This document shows positions 1 through 11,900 of a stretch of 64,000 nt of DNA, piece by piece. Position 1 is the stretch's first letter; each line of letters opens with the position of its first letter. The notes below the pieces were generated by a model. The model was given only the letters and a program-made list of their open reading frames with translations. It ran no database searches and was not told where the DNA came from. A program made the position numbers and the translations under genes. The stretch is from assembly GCA_034769895.1 (NCBI GenBank), contig CM068372.1, positions 239,406,343 through 239,470,342 of the forward strand. Direction: 5' to 3'. Origin of the DNA: Magicicada septendecula (Eukaryota; Arthropoda; Insecta; Hemiptera; Cicadidae).

Positions 1-2275
1 GTTCGATGCACACAGAAGGGTCATCATGGCCGGCGACCTGAACGGTAAACATCGCGATTGGAACAGTCGCTTGACTGCCCCAAACGGGAAACGTTTACGC
101 AGGTTTGCCGATTCTCGCAGGATAACAGTGATTGGGCCTACCCAACCTACGTTCTACCCCTCACAACGCCACGCGGCTCCCGATGTCTTGGACATAGCGG
201 TGATTCAAGGAATTGACTGTCCGGTCCAAGTATCCGCGCTAACGGAACTATCGTCCGATCATCTCCCCATCTTGATACACGTCGCTACCCAGCACGTCGT
301 ACGCAGAGATGTCAGGAAGGTGGTAGAATGGGACCGCTATGGCCGGCGTTAAGTCCGCCGATTGCCAGATGCGGGACCACTCGAATCCGTCCGCCAAGTC
401 GACGAGGTAGTTGCCGCGTTTGACAAGGCTGTCGTATCTGCGATCGACGCGTCTTCCAGGATGAAGCCTGGCGTCACGCCCCACTGTCAGCGGATCCCAG
501 AGGAGACGAGTGCTCTCGCTTGCGAGAGAAATCGCCTCCGGAGACGCTGGCAGCGGACCCGTGATCCGGCCGACAAGGCAGCGTACAACCGGGCGACCGG
601 CATTTTACGTCGTGAAATGCAGGCCTACCGGAGACGCTGTTGGGAACTCGCCGGGGCCCAAGCAGTGGACGGATCGGACGAAAGTAGCCCTTACCGGATA
701 CCTTCGGCGTTGGTAGGGAAGAGGCGCCGGCCTCGTATCCCGGCCATTGCTGGACCCTTTGGTCAAATCCTGGCTCGCCCGGAGGCGAAGGCCGAGTACT
801 TGGGCACGTGTTTCGAGCGACAGTTCGCTCCTAACCCGCCCATGGACTGGGACTTCGATGAAGAAGTCGAGAACGAAGTGGAAGACTTTCTGTCTCTTCC
901 GATCACTGCGGAGCCCGAACCCATTACTAGGGAAGAGGTCACAGATCGGCTCGTTAAACTCGTACCGAGAAAAGCTCCTGGCCCGGACGGCGTCTAGAAC
1001 GCCGCTCTTACACGACTCCCGGAGCAAGAAGTACTTTTCTTGGTCGCGCTGTTCAACGCGTGTGTTAGACTGGCCTATTTTCCCCAGAAATGGCGTAAGG
1101 CGACGGTCATAGTGATCCCGAAGCAGGGAAAGGACGCTTCCCGTCCCGGCAATCTCCGGCCCATTAGTCTACTGTCAGCCACGTCAAAGGTTCTCGAACG
1201 TCTCGTACAACGGAGAGTACTAGATCATCTAAGAAATTTCAATGTACTGGTCCCCGAACAGTTCGGCTTTCGTGTGGGGCATTCCACCACTCATCAGCTG
1301 ATGAGACTGGTGGAATACATCACGGACGCCGGGTGTCGGAAAGAGCAGACTGTCGCCTGTTTCCTAGATGTGGAAAAGGCCTTTGATAGTGTCTGGCATG
1401 ACGGGCTCTTGTTCAAGCTCCGGGAAATCCAGCTCCCAGATTGCTACCTTCGCTTGATTGCTAGCTTTCTGACGGAGAGGACTTTCTGCGTGCGAATAGA
1501 CGACCATGTCTCTTCCGAGAGACGCATTACAGCCGGGGTACCTCAAGGTAGCGTGCTAGGGCCTCTCCTGTTCTCCGTGTATGTCAACGACGCACCCAGA
1601 GAGCCTGGAGTCCAGATGGCTCTGTTTGCCGACGACACGGCGGTCTATACCGCCGATCGGAACGCAGACTTTGCTATCCCACGACTCCAGCGCGCACTCG
1701 ATGCGTATTCGACGTGGACGGAAAGCTGGAAAGTTGCCGTCAAAGAAACCAAGAGCTCCGCGGTGCTATTCACAAAGCGCCGGAAAGAACCACGAGGCCG
1801 AGTGAGACTCGGTAGAACGTACTTGCCCTGGTCGAGAGAAGTAAAGTACCTCGGTGTCCACCTAGATCGCCGGCTCACCTGGCGTGCCCACGCTGAGACG
1901 GTGCGAAAGAAAGCGTCCGCTCGTCTCGCGCAACTGTTTCCAATACTTGCCAACAAGGCTATGACCCGCAAGCTGGGTAAGTTGATCGTCAACGCGTATC
2001 TGTGGCCGATCATTACCTATGCTCTTCCCGTCTGGGGTTACCTCGCAACCGTTCATAAAAGAAAGTTGCAAAGCGTTCTCGATAGAGGTCTTCGGCTAGC
2101 GGCCAAAGTCCCCTATCGGTTTTCTTCTCGTCTCCTGAGAAGATGACTCGGTGTCCGCTCCTTGGATGACACCGCAAGGCGACTTGCACGTAAATTTTAC
2201 GTCCGAGCTGCGAGGACCCAGACAAACCCACTCATAGCTGGCCTTGGCTGTTCAGTACCGAACACGTCCAGGTGA
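1..2275 (+). pseudogene. Jockey-clade LINE ORF2 (endonuclease + reverse transcriptase), 5' part outside the window
   Basis: This is the replication protein of a non-LTR retrotransposon, which nicks DNA and reverse-transcribes its own RNA at the nick. The reading frame starting at 26 stays in one frame to a stop at 2273-2275. It is interrupted only by three nonsense codons: TAA at 350-352, TAG at 995-997 and TGA at 2144-2146. The C-terminal half of an exonuclease/endonuclease/phosphatase domain comes first (GDLNGKH, WNSR, DVLDIAV, SSDHLP). The reverse transcriptase follows, with FLDVEKAFDSVWHDG, GVPQGSVLGPLLF and the catalytic FADDTA motif. The order and motifs are those of the Jockey clade (established knowledge). 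No frameshift is needed, so the copy died by point mutation. No poly-A tail is seen after it. Confidence 0.9.
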
Positions 2276-2775
2276 ATCTTGGAAACGGCCTCGACAAATA
2301 CTGTACTAGTCGACCTAGTACGGGCATGGACCACTAGGCAGGAGCCCCTACCGGAGGCTCGGTACTAGGAAACCATTGGGTCGTCTCACGACGCACAACC
2401 CAACAGCTCTGAAACGGCCGGCGGTTCTCATAACAGCCCTGCGATTGGAAGCGTCAACACCTCTTGGAAGCTCTCTCTACATGGGAAGTTCTTTCTATTT
2501 AGTGCGTTACTAGTCTCCGGTTAAACCGTGACTTAAACAGTGTGATCAGTGTAATTTTCAAGTTTTGTGCAAGATTTTATCATCTACTCAAGAATCAAGT
2601 GCAGTGCAGTGTGTTCAGTGCAGTGTTGTGTTCTTGTGCCGTGTAGTGTTTCGTGTTTGTTCCGCTGCTGCCTGGAGCTTGTTGGTAAGTGATCTACTTT
2701 TGTAATTGCTTATCCGTGTGCTTGGTAGTTCGTCCTCTAGTCCGTACCGCCTAAGGCGTAGGCTTCGCCTCGCCG
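2276..2775 (+). other. Untranslated junction between two LINEs
   Basis: There is no credible gene here. The first part reads as the 3' untranslated region of the upstream LINE, but no A-rich tail closes it. From about 2530 the text becomes rich in repeated GTGCAGTG and CAGTGTG words and runs into the ORF1 start of the next LINE. This would fit a 5' untranslated region with internal promoter. The exact boundary between the two elements cannot be placed by eye. Confidence 0.45.
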
Positions 2776-4254
2776 ATGGCTGTCCGAACCACACCTTCCG
2801 TCGGTCCTTCTAAGGGCCAACCTTCTTCCATCGGTCCTTCTCAGGGCCTCTCAGTTCCTGCCAGCGCTCTCGCGCAACCTCTCCCGGATGGCCCTTCTCA
2901 GGACCACCAGACACCTACCTCATCGTGGGAACCCCCCGACGCGGACTCGGCCATGGAGACTGATGGAGCATGGCTATCTGTCAGCCGGAAACGGCGCGGC
3001 AGTGCCACCTCCACTGACTCTGGTCGAACTTCGCGTCATGGCTCAACCGCGGGGCAATCCACCTCGGCCTCCCAACAACCTGACCAGCCCCGACGTATCC
3101 CGCCTCTGATTTTCGCCCGGCCCTCGGACTGGGCGAAGTTCATGCGGCGCTTACACCGGTGCATTCCCGCTGGCACCTTGACTGCTTTGGCCCAAGGTGA
3201 CAGCTCCATCCGCCTAAACCCTTCGACTGTGGAGAGCTTCCGTATTGCACAGAAGTTCCTCACGGACGCGGGTATCCCATACCATACTTTGCCTTGCCGG
3301 AGGAGAAGGAATTAAAGGTACAAATCATCGGCATCCCTGCTGATACCACGCCAGAGTTCATTTATAATGAACTTCTTAGTCTAGGCTCTAAAGTTAACAC
3401 CGCAATGCGTTCCTTGTCAAGATTCGTAAGGTATATGAATACCAGGCCATATACGAGATCAATATGTTGTTTTACCTCAAGGTTAGGGTAGAAGCCTTCG
3501 AGGCCCAAGCCGGACCGAAGCAGTGTTACAACTGCCAGAGGTACGGCCACTCATCGGCATTTTGCCACCATCCCACCCGCTGTTTGCGCTGTGGTGAAAG
3601 CCATCGCAAGGACAGTTGTCCTCGCGATCGCGCTACCACCACTTGCGCCAACTGCGGGGACCCTCACCCGGACTCATCAAAGTCGTGCAGGTTCTATGCT
3701 GCGGCTTTGAAGAAAATTTCAAAGTCTTCGCAGCAGCACGTTCCTGTGCCTCCAGCTAGGCCCCAAGCATCAAGGCCTGCCGCCTTGGCGGCACCTAGCC
3801 CTGCTGCGGCACCTGCACTTGCAACTGCCCCAGCTCGTCCGGCGTCTACCGGGGCGCCCAGCTATGCGGCTGCAGCTGCTTCCCAACCTGCCGCACAGCC
3901 CGCGGCCCAGCAGCCAAAACCTGCTGCGCCGACAAAGAAGAAAACAAAACCATCCCCCCCGTCTCCTCGCAGCAAACGCCCGCTGCACCTCAGCCACCAT
4001 CTACTCCAGAAATCACAAATCCAAGGCAGCCGAAACAAAAGGCCCCCGCCCAGAATGGCATAATGTTTAAACACCCGGCGCCCAAGCCTCAGGCGGCACC
4101 AGCGGCTGCCGCGTCCTCGGACGTGACTTTCGCCGACCGCGTGCGCGCTTGGATCAACGCCTTGATCCCGCAAATTCGTGCTGCCAAGGATGTCCAGTCC
4201 TTGCTTGTTGTCGTTCTTACATCCGTGACCTCGCTTATCCCTCTCGATGGCTAG
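2776..4254 (+). pseudogene. Jockey-clade LINE ORF1 (Gag-like nucleic-acid-binding protein), frameshifted
   Basis: This is the RNA-binding ORF1 protein of the second LINE. The ATG at 2776 begins a Ser/Pro-rich region. A segment reading LKVQIIGIPADTTPEFIYNE resembles the pre-zinc-finger domain common in Jockey ORF1. Three zinc knuckles follow at about 3527-3690 (CYNCQRYGHSSAFC, CLRCGESHRKDSC, CANCGDPHPDSSKSC). An Ala/Pro-rich region and a short C-terminal helix-like stretch end at the TAG at 4252-4254. The frame changes near 3290, near 3410 and near the C-run at 3954-3960, so one protein cannot be made. The stop overlaps the ATG of the next ORF within ATGGCTAG, a typical compact ORF1/ORF2 junction. 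Confidence 0.85.
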
Positions 4255-6777
4255 GCCCCTTCGGCTGGTGGCATGGAACGCATGTGGCGTTCTATCTCGC
4301 CGTGCCGAATTGACCGCCTTCGTCACCGAATATGACATAGACGTCATACTCCTCAATGAGATCCACCTACTTCACGCACACTCGTTCCAGCTTCCGGCGT
4401 ACACGACGTATCGCACAGACTGGCCTGGCCAGAACCGGCTGAACGCCTCTGGCGGCACAGCCATTCTGGTTCACAGGCGCATCGCCCAGCGCCCCCTTGC
4501 CGCCTCCGGCGACGGCGGTTGCTCTCTGCATCGGGGATCGAGAGGTTCGACTGGTTTCAGTCTACCTCCCCCCCCCCGATGTGGACCACCGCCCGACGAG
4601 GATGAATGGGACGCTCTACTAGAAGACCCCCTACCAACAATCGCAGCCGGAGACTTTAATAGTAAGCATCCCCTGTGGAACAGCCGTGTCTCAAACCCAT
4701 ACGGCCGCTCTCTGTACCAATACGTTCAACGTCATCCTCATGTGAACGCTCTTGGTCCTAGATCACCGACCTATGTTCCCAATAGAGGGGGACTACCAGA
4801 CGTCCTTGACATTGCTGTTGCAAAGACTTGGACTACCCTATCGCTATCGAAGCCGTGTCAGACCTCTCGTCTGATCACGACCCGGTACTACTCACTGTTC
4901 GGCCCACGCTGGACACACCTCTCCAGCCTCCCCATCATGTAACGAGAGTCAATTGGCGATCGTTCCACGATGAACTGGGTCGAACAATACCATCTGACCC
5001 TCAAGTCGACATCTCCAGCCCGGATGATGTAGACCGCTTGGCCAACTATCTTCAAGTAGTCATCACGTCCGCTATGGACGAACACACCTATCACGTCCCT
5101 GCGCCCAACAGAAGGTGTCGCAGTTACCTGAAGAGGTGATTCTAGCCATCCGAAAACGGCGCCAGCTCCGCCGACGATGGCAACAAACCCGGGACCCTGC
5201 CGTAAAACGCAGGCTCAACGCCCAATCAGACCTTGTCCAAGCAGCTTCTGCTTGACGCCACTGCTGATGGGACTCATATCTTGAGTCTCTGGAAGTCAGG
5301 CCCGAGTCCGTTTTTCGGGCTGCGAGCCGACTCACTGGCGAGAAAAGGACCCGCTACCCCCTACGATCACCGAACGGGATTGTGTACTCCGCGGCCGACA
5401 AAGCAGAAGTCTTTGCCGATACCATGGAGGAACAAATTTATTGTTCACAGAGGCGTCTGTGACCCCGGCCACTCGGCCGCGGTCGCAGACTTCCTATCTG
5501 GATATTTTTCCCGCCCTCCCACAGACCCAATCGACCCGTTCGACGAGGCTGAATTAGAAACGGCCATTAGTCGACTGCGCCCCAAGCGGGCGCCCGGCGA
5601 GGACCGTATTGGTGCAGCGGCCCTACTCAACGCCCCAGCAAGACTTGTTTCACTTATACACGTGCTGTTCAATGGCTGTCTCCGGCTCCATTACTACCCC
5701 AGCCCTTGGAAACGAGCCAAAGTCATCATGTTACTGAAGCCTCGCAAGCTGCGTACACTCCCGGAGAATCATCGTCCAATCTCGCTTTTGCCAGTCTTAT
5801 CGAAGGTGTTCGAGCGCCTCCTGCATTGCCGAGTTACTCCACTGCTGGATAATTTCATTCGGCAGGAACAGTTCGGCTTCCGCAGGCAGCATTCGACCAC
5901 TCTTCAACTTGTCCGAGTTGTCACGCAACTCACTGACGCCATCAATAGAAACCATCAGACTGTCGCCGTCCTTCTGGACGTGAGCAAGGCCTTCGACAAA
6001 GTCTGGCACGAAGGCCTTCTCTATAAACTAGCCAGCTCCCCTCTCCCAGCCCTATTTGTACATCTGATGCGGTCGTATCTCTGCGACCGCAAATTTAGGA
6101 TCTGCGTCGACGGGACGTACACTTCTGTCCGCCCCATCGCCGCTGGCGTCCCTCAAGGATCTGTCCTCGGCCCCGTTCTGTACCTAGTGTACACGAACGA
6201 CCTGCCAGTATTGCCTGGAGTCACGCTCTCTCTCTATGCGGACGATGCGATGTACCACACCAGTTCTGCAAACCTTCGCTTTGCGACTGACGTGGTGCAG
6301 CGCCAGCTCGCTTTACTACCGGCCTGGCTAAGGAAATGGCGGGTGGCAATCAATACGGAGAAATCCGAGGCGATTGCCTTCTCCCGTCAGCTCACTTCCC
6401 GATGCCAGACCCTCTCCCTTGAAGGGAGCCCAATCGCTTGGCAACGTACTGTGAAGTACTTGGGCGTCACTCTTGATCGACGCCTAAGCTTCAGAGCTCA
6501 CGTGTCCAATGTGCTCCAGCGCGCCCGAGGCGTCAAAGCCAAACTATGCCAATTCCTATCGCCTCGAGGGCCACTGCCTTTGCGCACGAAGCTCTCGATA
6601 TATCTGCTCTTTCTAAGAGCCGTCCTTATGTACGCAGCGCCTGCATTCTGCACCCAACTTGCCCCCGACGTCATTAAACACCTGGAAGCCATACAATCCA
6701 TTTCCCTTCGCCTTATCTCCGGCTCTCCCTGGTATATAAAAAATGATTCTATCAGGCGAGGGCTGCTTATAGCTTGA
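4247..6777 (+). pseudogene. Jockey-clade LINE ORF2 (endonuclease + reverse transcriptase), frameshifted, 3' end missing
   Basis: ORF2 of the second LINE starts at ATG 4247, overlapping the ORF1 stop. The endonuclease is visible as LRLVAWNACGVLS, AGDFNSKHPLWNSR and DVLDIAV. The frame slips near 4510-4577 (a C-run), near 4825 and again between 5139 and 5233. From 5233 a long 514-codon frame holds an intact reverse transcriptase: PENHRPISLLPVLSKVFERL, LLDVSKAFDKVWHEGLLYKL, AGVPQGSVLGPVLY and the catalytic YADDAMYH. The frame ends at 6777 in the region GSPWYIKNDSIRRGLL, where Jockey proteins normally continue. The 3' end is therefore lost, and an old LTR fragment follows at once. The sequence differs from the first LINE, so the two are not tandem copies. 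Confidence 0.9.
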
Positions 6778-6779
6778 GA

Positions 6780-8642
6780 CAACATTTGCAATAAGTAATA
6801 ATAATAGAATAATAATGCTTAGTATTGTTAATAAAATAATAATATAAAAGATTTAATTTGTAATGCAATATAATGATAAGTTAGACTCGCTATAATGACA
6901 GGCAAAATGTAAAACTAGTGGATTCATATAATGCACAGGACATTTGTCCTAAAAAGGTGAAATGTTTAGAAATAATTCATTCTTTAATCATAATGGTCTG
7001 ATAATAAGCAAAATTAACAAGACAAGTTTAGCAAGTAAAAGCCAGAACACCTAAGTTACAATAACAAGTACCGCCTGTATAAATTTTATAATCTCAGAAT
7101 ATTAATTATATATAGGCCTAAAAAAAATGAAATTTAATATCAGCCATCTGTGCATATATATAATAAAAACATGTTGTATACTAGCAGCTGTAGGAGTGTG
7201 CCAGAATAGGCCTGACCTGACAAGGACCAGTAGGAAACCTGCATGAAACGGCACCAAAAGGTGCCTAACTTGTGCCCAGAAAACCTATTTAGAAATTAAC
7301 ACCCGGAAACACCATGAAAAACAAAAACCCCCAGCCCCTAAATACAGGAAAATAATTAAATATGAAACCCCCAGTAATACTCAGAAGACATCTGAACCAG
7401 CCGGTTCGGAATCAAGAAACTGATACCTTATACTTAATTTTAAAGAACAAATTACCCTTACAACATTTTCATTCAATATCTAAGAAAAAAGCTCTGGGAC
7501 ACAGTGCAGCTCACAATTACAGTGATAGTACGGTATTATCATGAATAATGTTCATAGTAAATGTCTTGGTGACGCACCCTCGATTTAACTATCTAGCTGA
7601 AAAAGCAAATTGTTCTAGCACCCCCTCCTCACATGTGATGTTCTGCGGGCCAGGATAAAAATAAGAAAAGAGTTCATATCACCTTATCTGAAGTGGCTGT
7701 ATCACATAGTTATTGGCAGCTAGCTCCCTCCTCGGCACAGACAAAGTTTCTAGAGGTTCATGGCTGGTGAAGGCGGCAGTACACCAGCTGTGGTCAGATC
7801 TCCGTTTCTAGGGCGAGAACCCTAAGGATTCAAAAAGATTAAAAAACTGTCCACTAAAACTTGCACACTAGCCATGTATATTAAACACCTGAACTGGAGC
7901 TCTCAACCAATTCAAAATACTGCATAGAATGATTTTAAATTTGCATATGAATTATTTGTAACTCAATAATAATCATGAACTCATAACCAAGCATAGTAAT
8001 GAGGAACGCACACCGGCGTTAACCGGCAGCGACATAACCTGACACGTTCCTAGCCCTCTTGCCACGTGGCGATATCTTTAATCACAATTTTAGCAAATAA
8101 TGAACACATTAAAAGGCCCTCTCAGCTACATACAATTAAAAAAATTACAGTACTTCATCTAGGGCGGTCTTAAAATTTTACTTTAACTGATTTAATTAAA
8201 AGAAAGTTCCCACTTCCGGTCACCAGTGCGTGTTCATGCATAACCGACAAGATACAGTTCTCACTAACTTACTTAATTTAGTTACATCTTTATACCTGGC
8301 TGAATGCATTTTGAATTTAAATATTTCTTTACTACCAAATCTTTGTGTAAAATTATATAAGCACTTACCGGTGAGTCTTAATCACTTAGCCTGCCATAGG
8401 TGAAGAAGACTGCACACGAAAACTGTCCGAGGAAAAGCTGAGCTGTTTATTCGATGGTTAGCAGGCGGGGACTGACTTGTTCACCTGCTGCCATCACGAA
8501 ACCTAAACTTAGACACCAGATCGCGTCGTTGTCGAGGCACTGCCTGCGAAATTGCATTCATTTATCGTGCCGCGACATCTATCCGCAGACGAAAACTATT
8601 ATGGCATTTCTCCGAACGCCGGCTCGTGCAAACGCCGGCACA
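6780..8642 (-). mobile_element. Old, diverged LTR (reverse orientation) of the long-LTR family in the window centre
   Basis: Read on the minus strand, this stretch aligns as a diverged relative of the 2.6-kb LTR at 28312-30933. An identical 20-mer lies at 7667-7686 (reverse of 29438-29457). Further shared blocks are the word around 7170-7200 (ttgtatactagcag), the CATGGCTGGTGAAGG block near 7760, and the splice-donor-like block at 8361-8376. The outer end at 8628-8642 reads gcaaacgccggcaca, the reverse of the LTR start. The left limit is uncertain: the U5 end is not visible and 6780 is only where the LINE stops. No gag lies beside it, so it is a solo or truncated LTR. ORFs here have no coding character. 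Confidence 0.7.
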
Positions 8643-9114
8643 GTTTTAACTAAATATTTATCAACTGTCAAATATTTATCAACAATTTTTAAACTTCACT
8701 ATCCAATTCTATTAACCATGGTAATATAATTATTGTGTTTTACGAATCATTCCAACGTAGCGTAATGACCTTTCGAATTATGTAAAGATTGATCACATCT
8801 CGTCGGATCAAATAACGTAATTAACGGCCATGTTAATATTTTCTCACATGCATTGACACCGGGCGATAATGTAACTTTGATCTCATTTACTAGAGAAATT
8901 TCCTATGCATAGTGGCAGACAAAAATAATAAATGTAATGCCAAAAGTTATAAACTTATACTAGTCATATACAAAATATAATCTGTTATATTTTTTGTCAA
9001 TGTTCATCGTTATACAGACAGTATTAATTAAACAATTAATACATACCGCTAAAAATTAACTAAACAATTCTTCTGCAGAAAAACATTTTTCTCCGCATAT
9101 TACGCTTAATTTTG
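8643..9114. other. AT-rich intergenic stretch
   Basis: I see no gene, no recognisable repeat and no strong structure here. Confidence 0.5.
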
Positions 9115-9770
9115 GACCCTTAGTTCTCGATCGTTTGGGCGTGAACAGCACAATTGCGAGGACCTTCAAAATTAAGCGAATGGTTCACAGACAAAAGTAT
9201 ATACCCATACACTTGGGTATGTATAGGTACTTGCGAGTTGTACCCGCACCACATATCTGCAACTATAGTGGTTCCTGGTTCCATATTATTTAAAATTACA
9301 CAAGTTAGTGTGTGCATCGCGTTTATCCACCACCTTTAGGAACCACTTCTTTATTCTCCTCAAAATTCTTCCAAGTACCCACCGAGTTTTGGTTATTCGG
9401 CCCCTGTTGTACTTCCTTCAAGCGAACGCACTTTCATCAATTTCAGTATCTACCGGGCCGCCATTTTTTGAGCTGTTGTCCATTAGCCAGACAGTAAGGA
9501 TCTCCCTGAACTCGTTTATTAATTTTGGTGTAGTTTTCCTGTTTATGTCGATCTCTTTTGAAATGACTGAAATTTGATATTTCAAAATCCAAGCGACTAA
9601 CACACACAGTACACAAAATGCAGGAACACGCGCTATTCAGAAAAAGTGTCATCGTGTCTGTTTTTTGTAGCTCTGAAATTCCGTCTACCACATCTGAAAG
9701 TGACGTTTCTTTGTCCTTTTACATTTGTTAACATATTACCATCACACTTTACACATTGTATTGAAAACGG
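9115..9770 (-). pseudogene. Merlin-like (ISXO2/IS1595-type) DDE transposase remnant
   Basis: On the minus strand, three fragments in different frames line up in the order expected of an ISXO2-like transposase, the domain of eukaryotic Merlin elements. A Cys pair (CVKCDGNM) with a following Cys-containing strand lies near 9740-9756. Then comes EIDESAFA, then RKYNRGR, with a TGA stop at 9418-9420 between these two. Near 9310 the frame shifts, and EPGTTIVADMW, VNHSLNF and HAQTIEN follow. EIDES and ADMW would carry the two catalytic Asp residues (family knowledge). At least two frameshifts and one nonsense codon show that it is dead. I saw no clear terminal inverted repeats. A host-derived relative is possible but less likely given the decay. 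Confidence 0.72.
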
Positions 9771-10471
9771 AAGAATATTCTAGTCACAAACACATTTTCT
9801 GAAACCCTTTTTTTATCGAAACACCGAAAATTAGTAACACGTTTGTATTCCATTTCAGTAAGATACGGATGTGCACAACGCTGATGAATGAATGTTAAAC
9901 AAAATTAAATAGATTTAAAGATATAAACATACATGTAAAAAAGTGACAAGGCCTTATGGCCGCTTTTAGTAAGTGAAGCAATTTTATTGTTGAAACAAGT
10001 AACAACATTTCTTGTTTATCGTTTGCGTCATTCTCTGCATGAAAATGTCTCTCAAGCCACTTTTGGTAGCCACTTACATTTATAACCTTTGGGGAAACCA
10101 CAAGCCTATATAACAATAGACATGCCAGTGAACAGTATAATAAAATAACACTTTCCTGGATTTACAACCAGTGCAGGTATGTGGCGACTTCTAATACCTT
10201 CAACCCAAATGTTTCTTTATAATACGAATAATTGTACAAGTAGTTATATAAGTGATAAGTAGGTGAATAGGTAGATACAGAAAGAGAGAAAAAGAGAGAC
10301 AGGAGTAGATAAAGAGAATAGTATAGTGTATGTCAGTCTCATTTAACTCAAGTTTTATCGTTTCCCTTTTTTTCTTAGTTTTCATCGTTTAACTGTCACA
10401 GAATCTCAGGCCACTTTATATATTATAATACTTTATAATTTATAGCAAATGTGTCACATCACGTTATAATA

Positions 10472-10542
<71 letters not shown>

Positions 10543-11389
10543 AATCGTTCTATTACTTTTCCTCATTTTTATTAAAGAATGAGCCAAAGAGGTTTTGTAC
10601 ATTTACACCTGTCGGACACCCTAAGGGTGCCTCTGTAAGAAACAATAAAATTTCTCTGGTAAACGCATAGTAATGTTTATTTGGCTGAGTCAAGATAAAC
10701 GAGAAACGTCATTACACTTCTGGCGGGAATGGATGTTTCCTTGCGGACTGAGGCGGGAATGGATGATGCATTTTGAAAACTGGCGTCTACGTCACACACG
10801 TCCGTCGGTCTTTTCTACAAACATTGTGCACAGTTTAATCTGAGTTGTGGTATCGCGAACTCAGAAATGATTATACATGTCAGCCACTGCTGTGTAGAGT
10901 GATAATGTGTTGTGTCTATTCAGCGTAACACCACAGGTCTCCAGCACAGAGACAAGATTGCTCATTCATCAGAATCGCGCCAACAAGAGTACCTACTCAA
11001 GGTCAAATAACATTCTTAATGTTTAATGGCACAGGAGTGTATGTTTACAAAACATACTACTGTTTTGGCTGACACATATATACACATCTGAACTCATGCA
11101 ACCTCTTATTTGTCTGTACAACAGCTATCTGTTTTTACGTTACCACCAAACATGTTGGTAGGCTGACGTGCTCGTACTCCTTAAGAAAATCGTATTAAAA
11201 TAATATGAATTTTTTATAGTAAAAACAATAATAATAACTTGTAAGCTTAAGCATTCATAACATGAAACAGTTTTTTAACGTTCCCTTCTCCCCCTCTCAC
11301 CTAAGACACATACGCTCTCTCACACACACACATAAATAAAATACGTATTAGACTACATTATTGTCTGATGTCCAATGTCCAATCACCTA
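9771..11389. other. AT-rich intergenic stretch with one microsatellite
   Basis: There is no supportable gene here. Short ORFs have AT-driven composition and no motifs. The only clear structure is the CT microsatellite at 10479-10541. A short, somewhat GC-richer patch near 10590-10830 was not recognised. Confidence 0.5.
10479..10541. repeat. (CT)n microsatellite
   Basis: About 31 uninterrupted CT units follow a short C-run. Confidence 0.98.
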
Positions 11390-11900
11390 TCGCAGTGGTC
11401 ACAAGGCCCCTTTCAGTTCCGAGTCTATACTCTCTCTGCAGATACTTCTTGGCCTGCCTGGTATTTTTCCTTCCTTGTGTTTCCACTCTAAAAATGTGTT
11501 TATGGAATCTCTGCTCATTCGTTGTACATATCCGGAGTAGATTAGCTGTTTGTTATTTGATCTGTCTACAGTCGTTATTTTATCTTATATTTCTTTATTT
11601 TCTAACGCTACATCGTTGTTGGCTTTTTCATTCTGCGGATAAATGAAATTCTTCTTCGCTTGCATCTGGAAGTACTATGTCATCACCATATTATAGATTG
11701 CAAACCTTCTTACTTAACATTGCGATAATACCTCCTTCCCGTGGCTCATGTTTATTTAAACCCTAGATTTAAATCGTATAAGATTGAGAATGCATCCTTG
11801 TCATACCCCTTCTTTACGGTGAAAAATTCTGTGAGCAGGGAGTTAACGCCGACTTTACCTTTCATGTTGTGTTGTGATAATTGCGAAACTGATTTCCTGT
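11390..11900 (-). pseudogene. Fossil LINE reverse transcriptase, central and C-terminal pieces
   Basis: Minus-strand reading gives, in order, VGVNSLLTEFFTVKKGYDKDA (about 11850-11790), YGDDIVLPDASEEEF (about 11690-11645), then SGYVQRMSRDSINTFLEW and IPGRPRSICRESIDSELKG (about 11545-11410). These match in order the RT block around the QGD motif, the catalytic Y-x-DD block, and the C-terminal W-GHV-RM ... GRPR block of RTE-like and related LINEs (family knowledge). Stops and frame changes separate the pieces. It is too decayed to name the clade with confidence. Confidence 0.6.
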
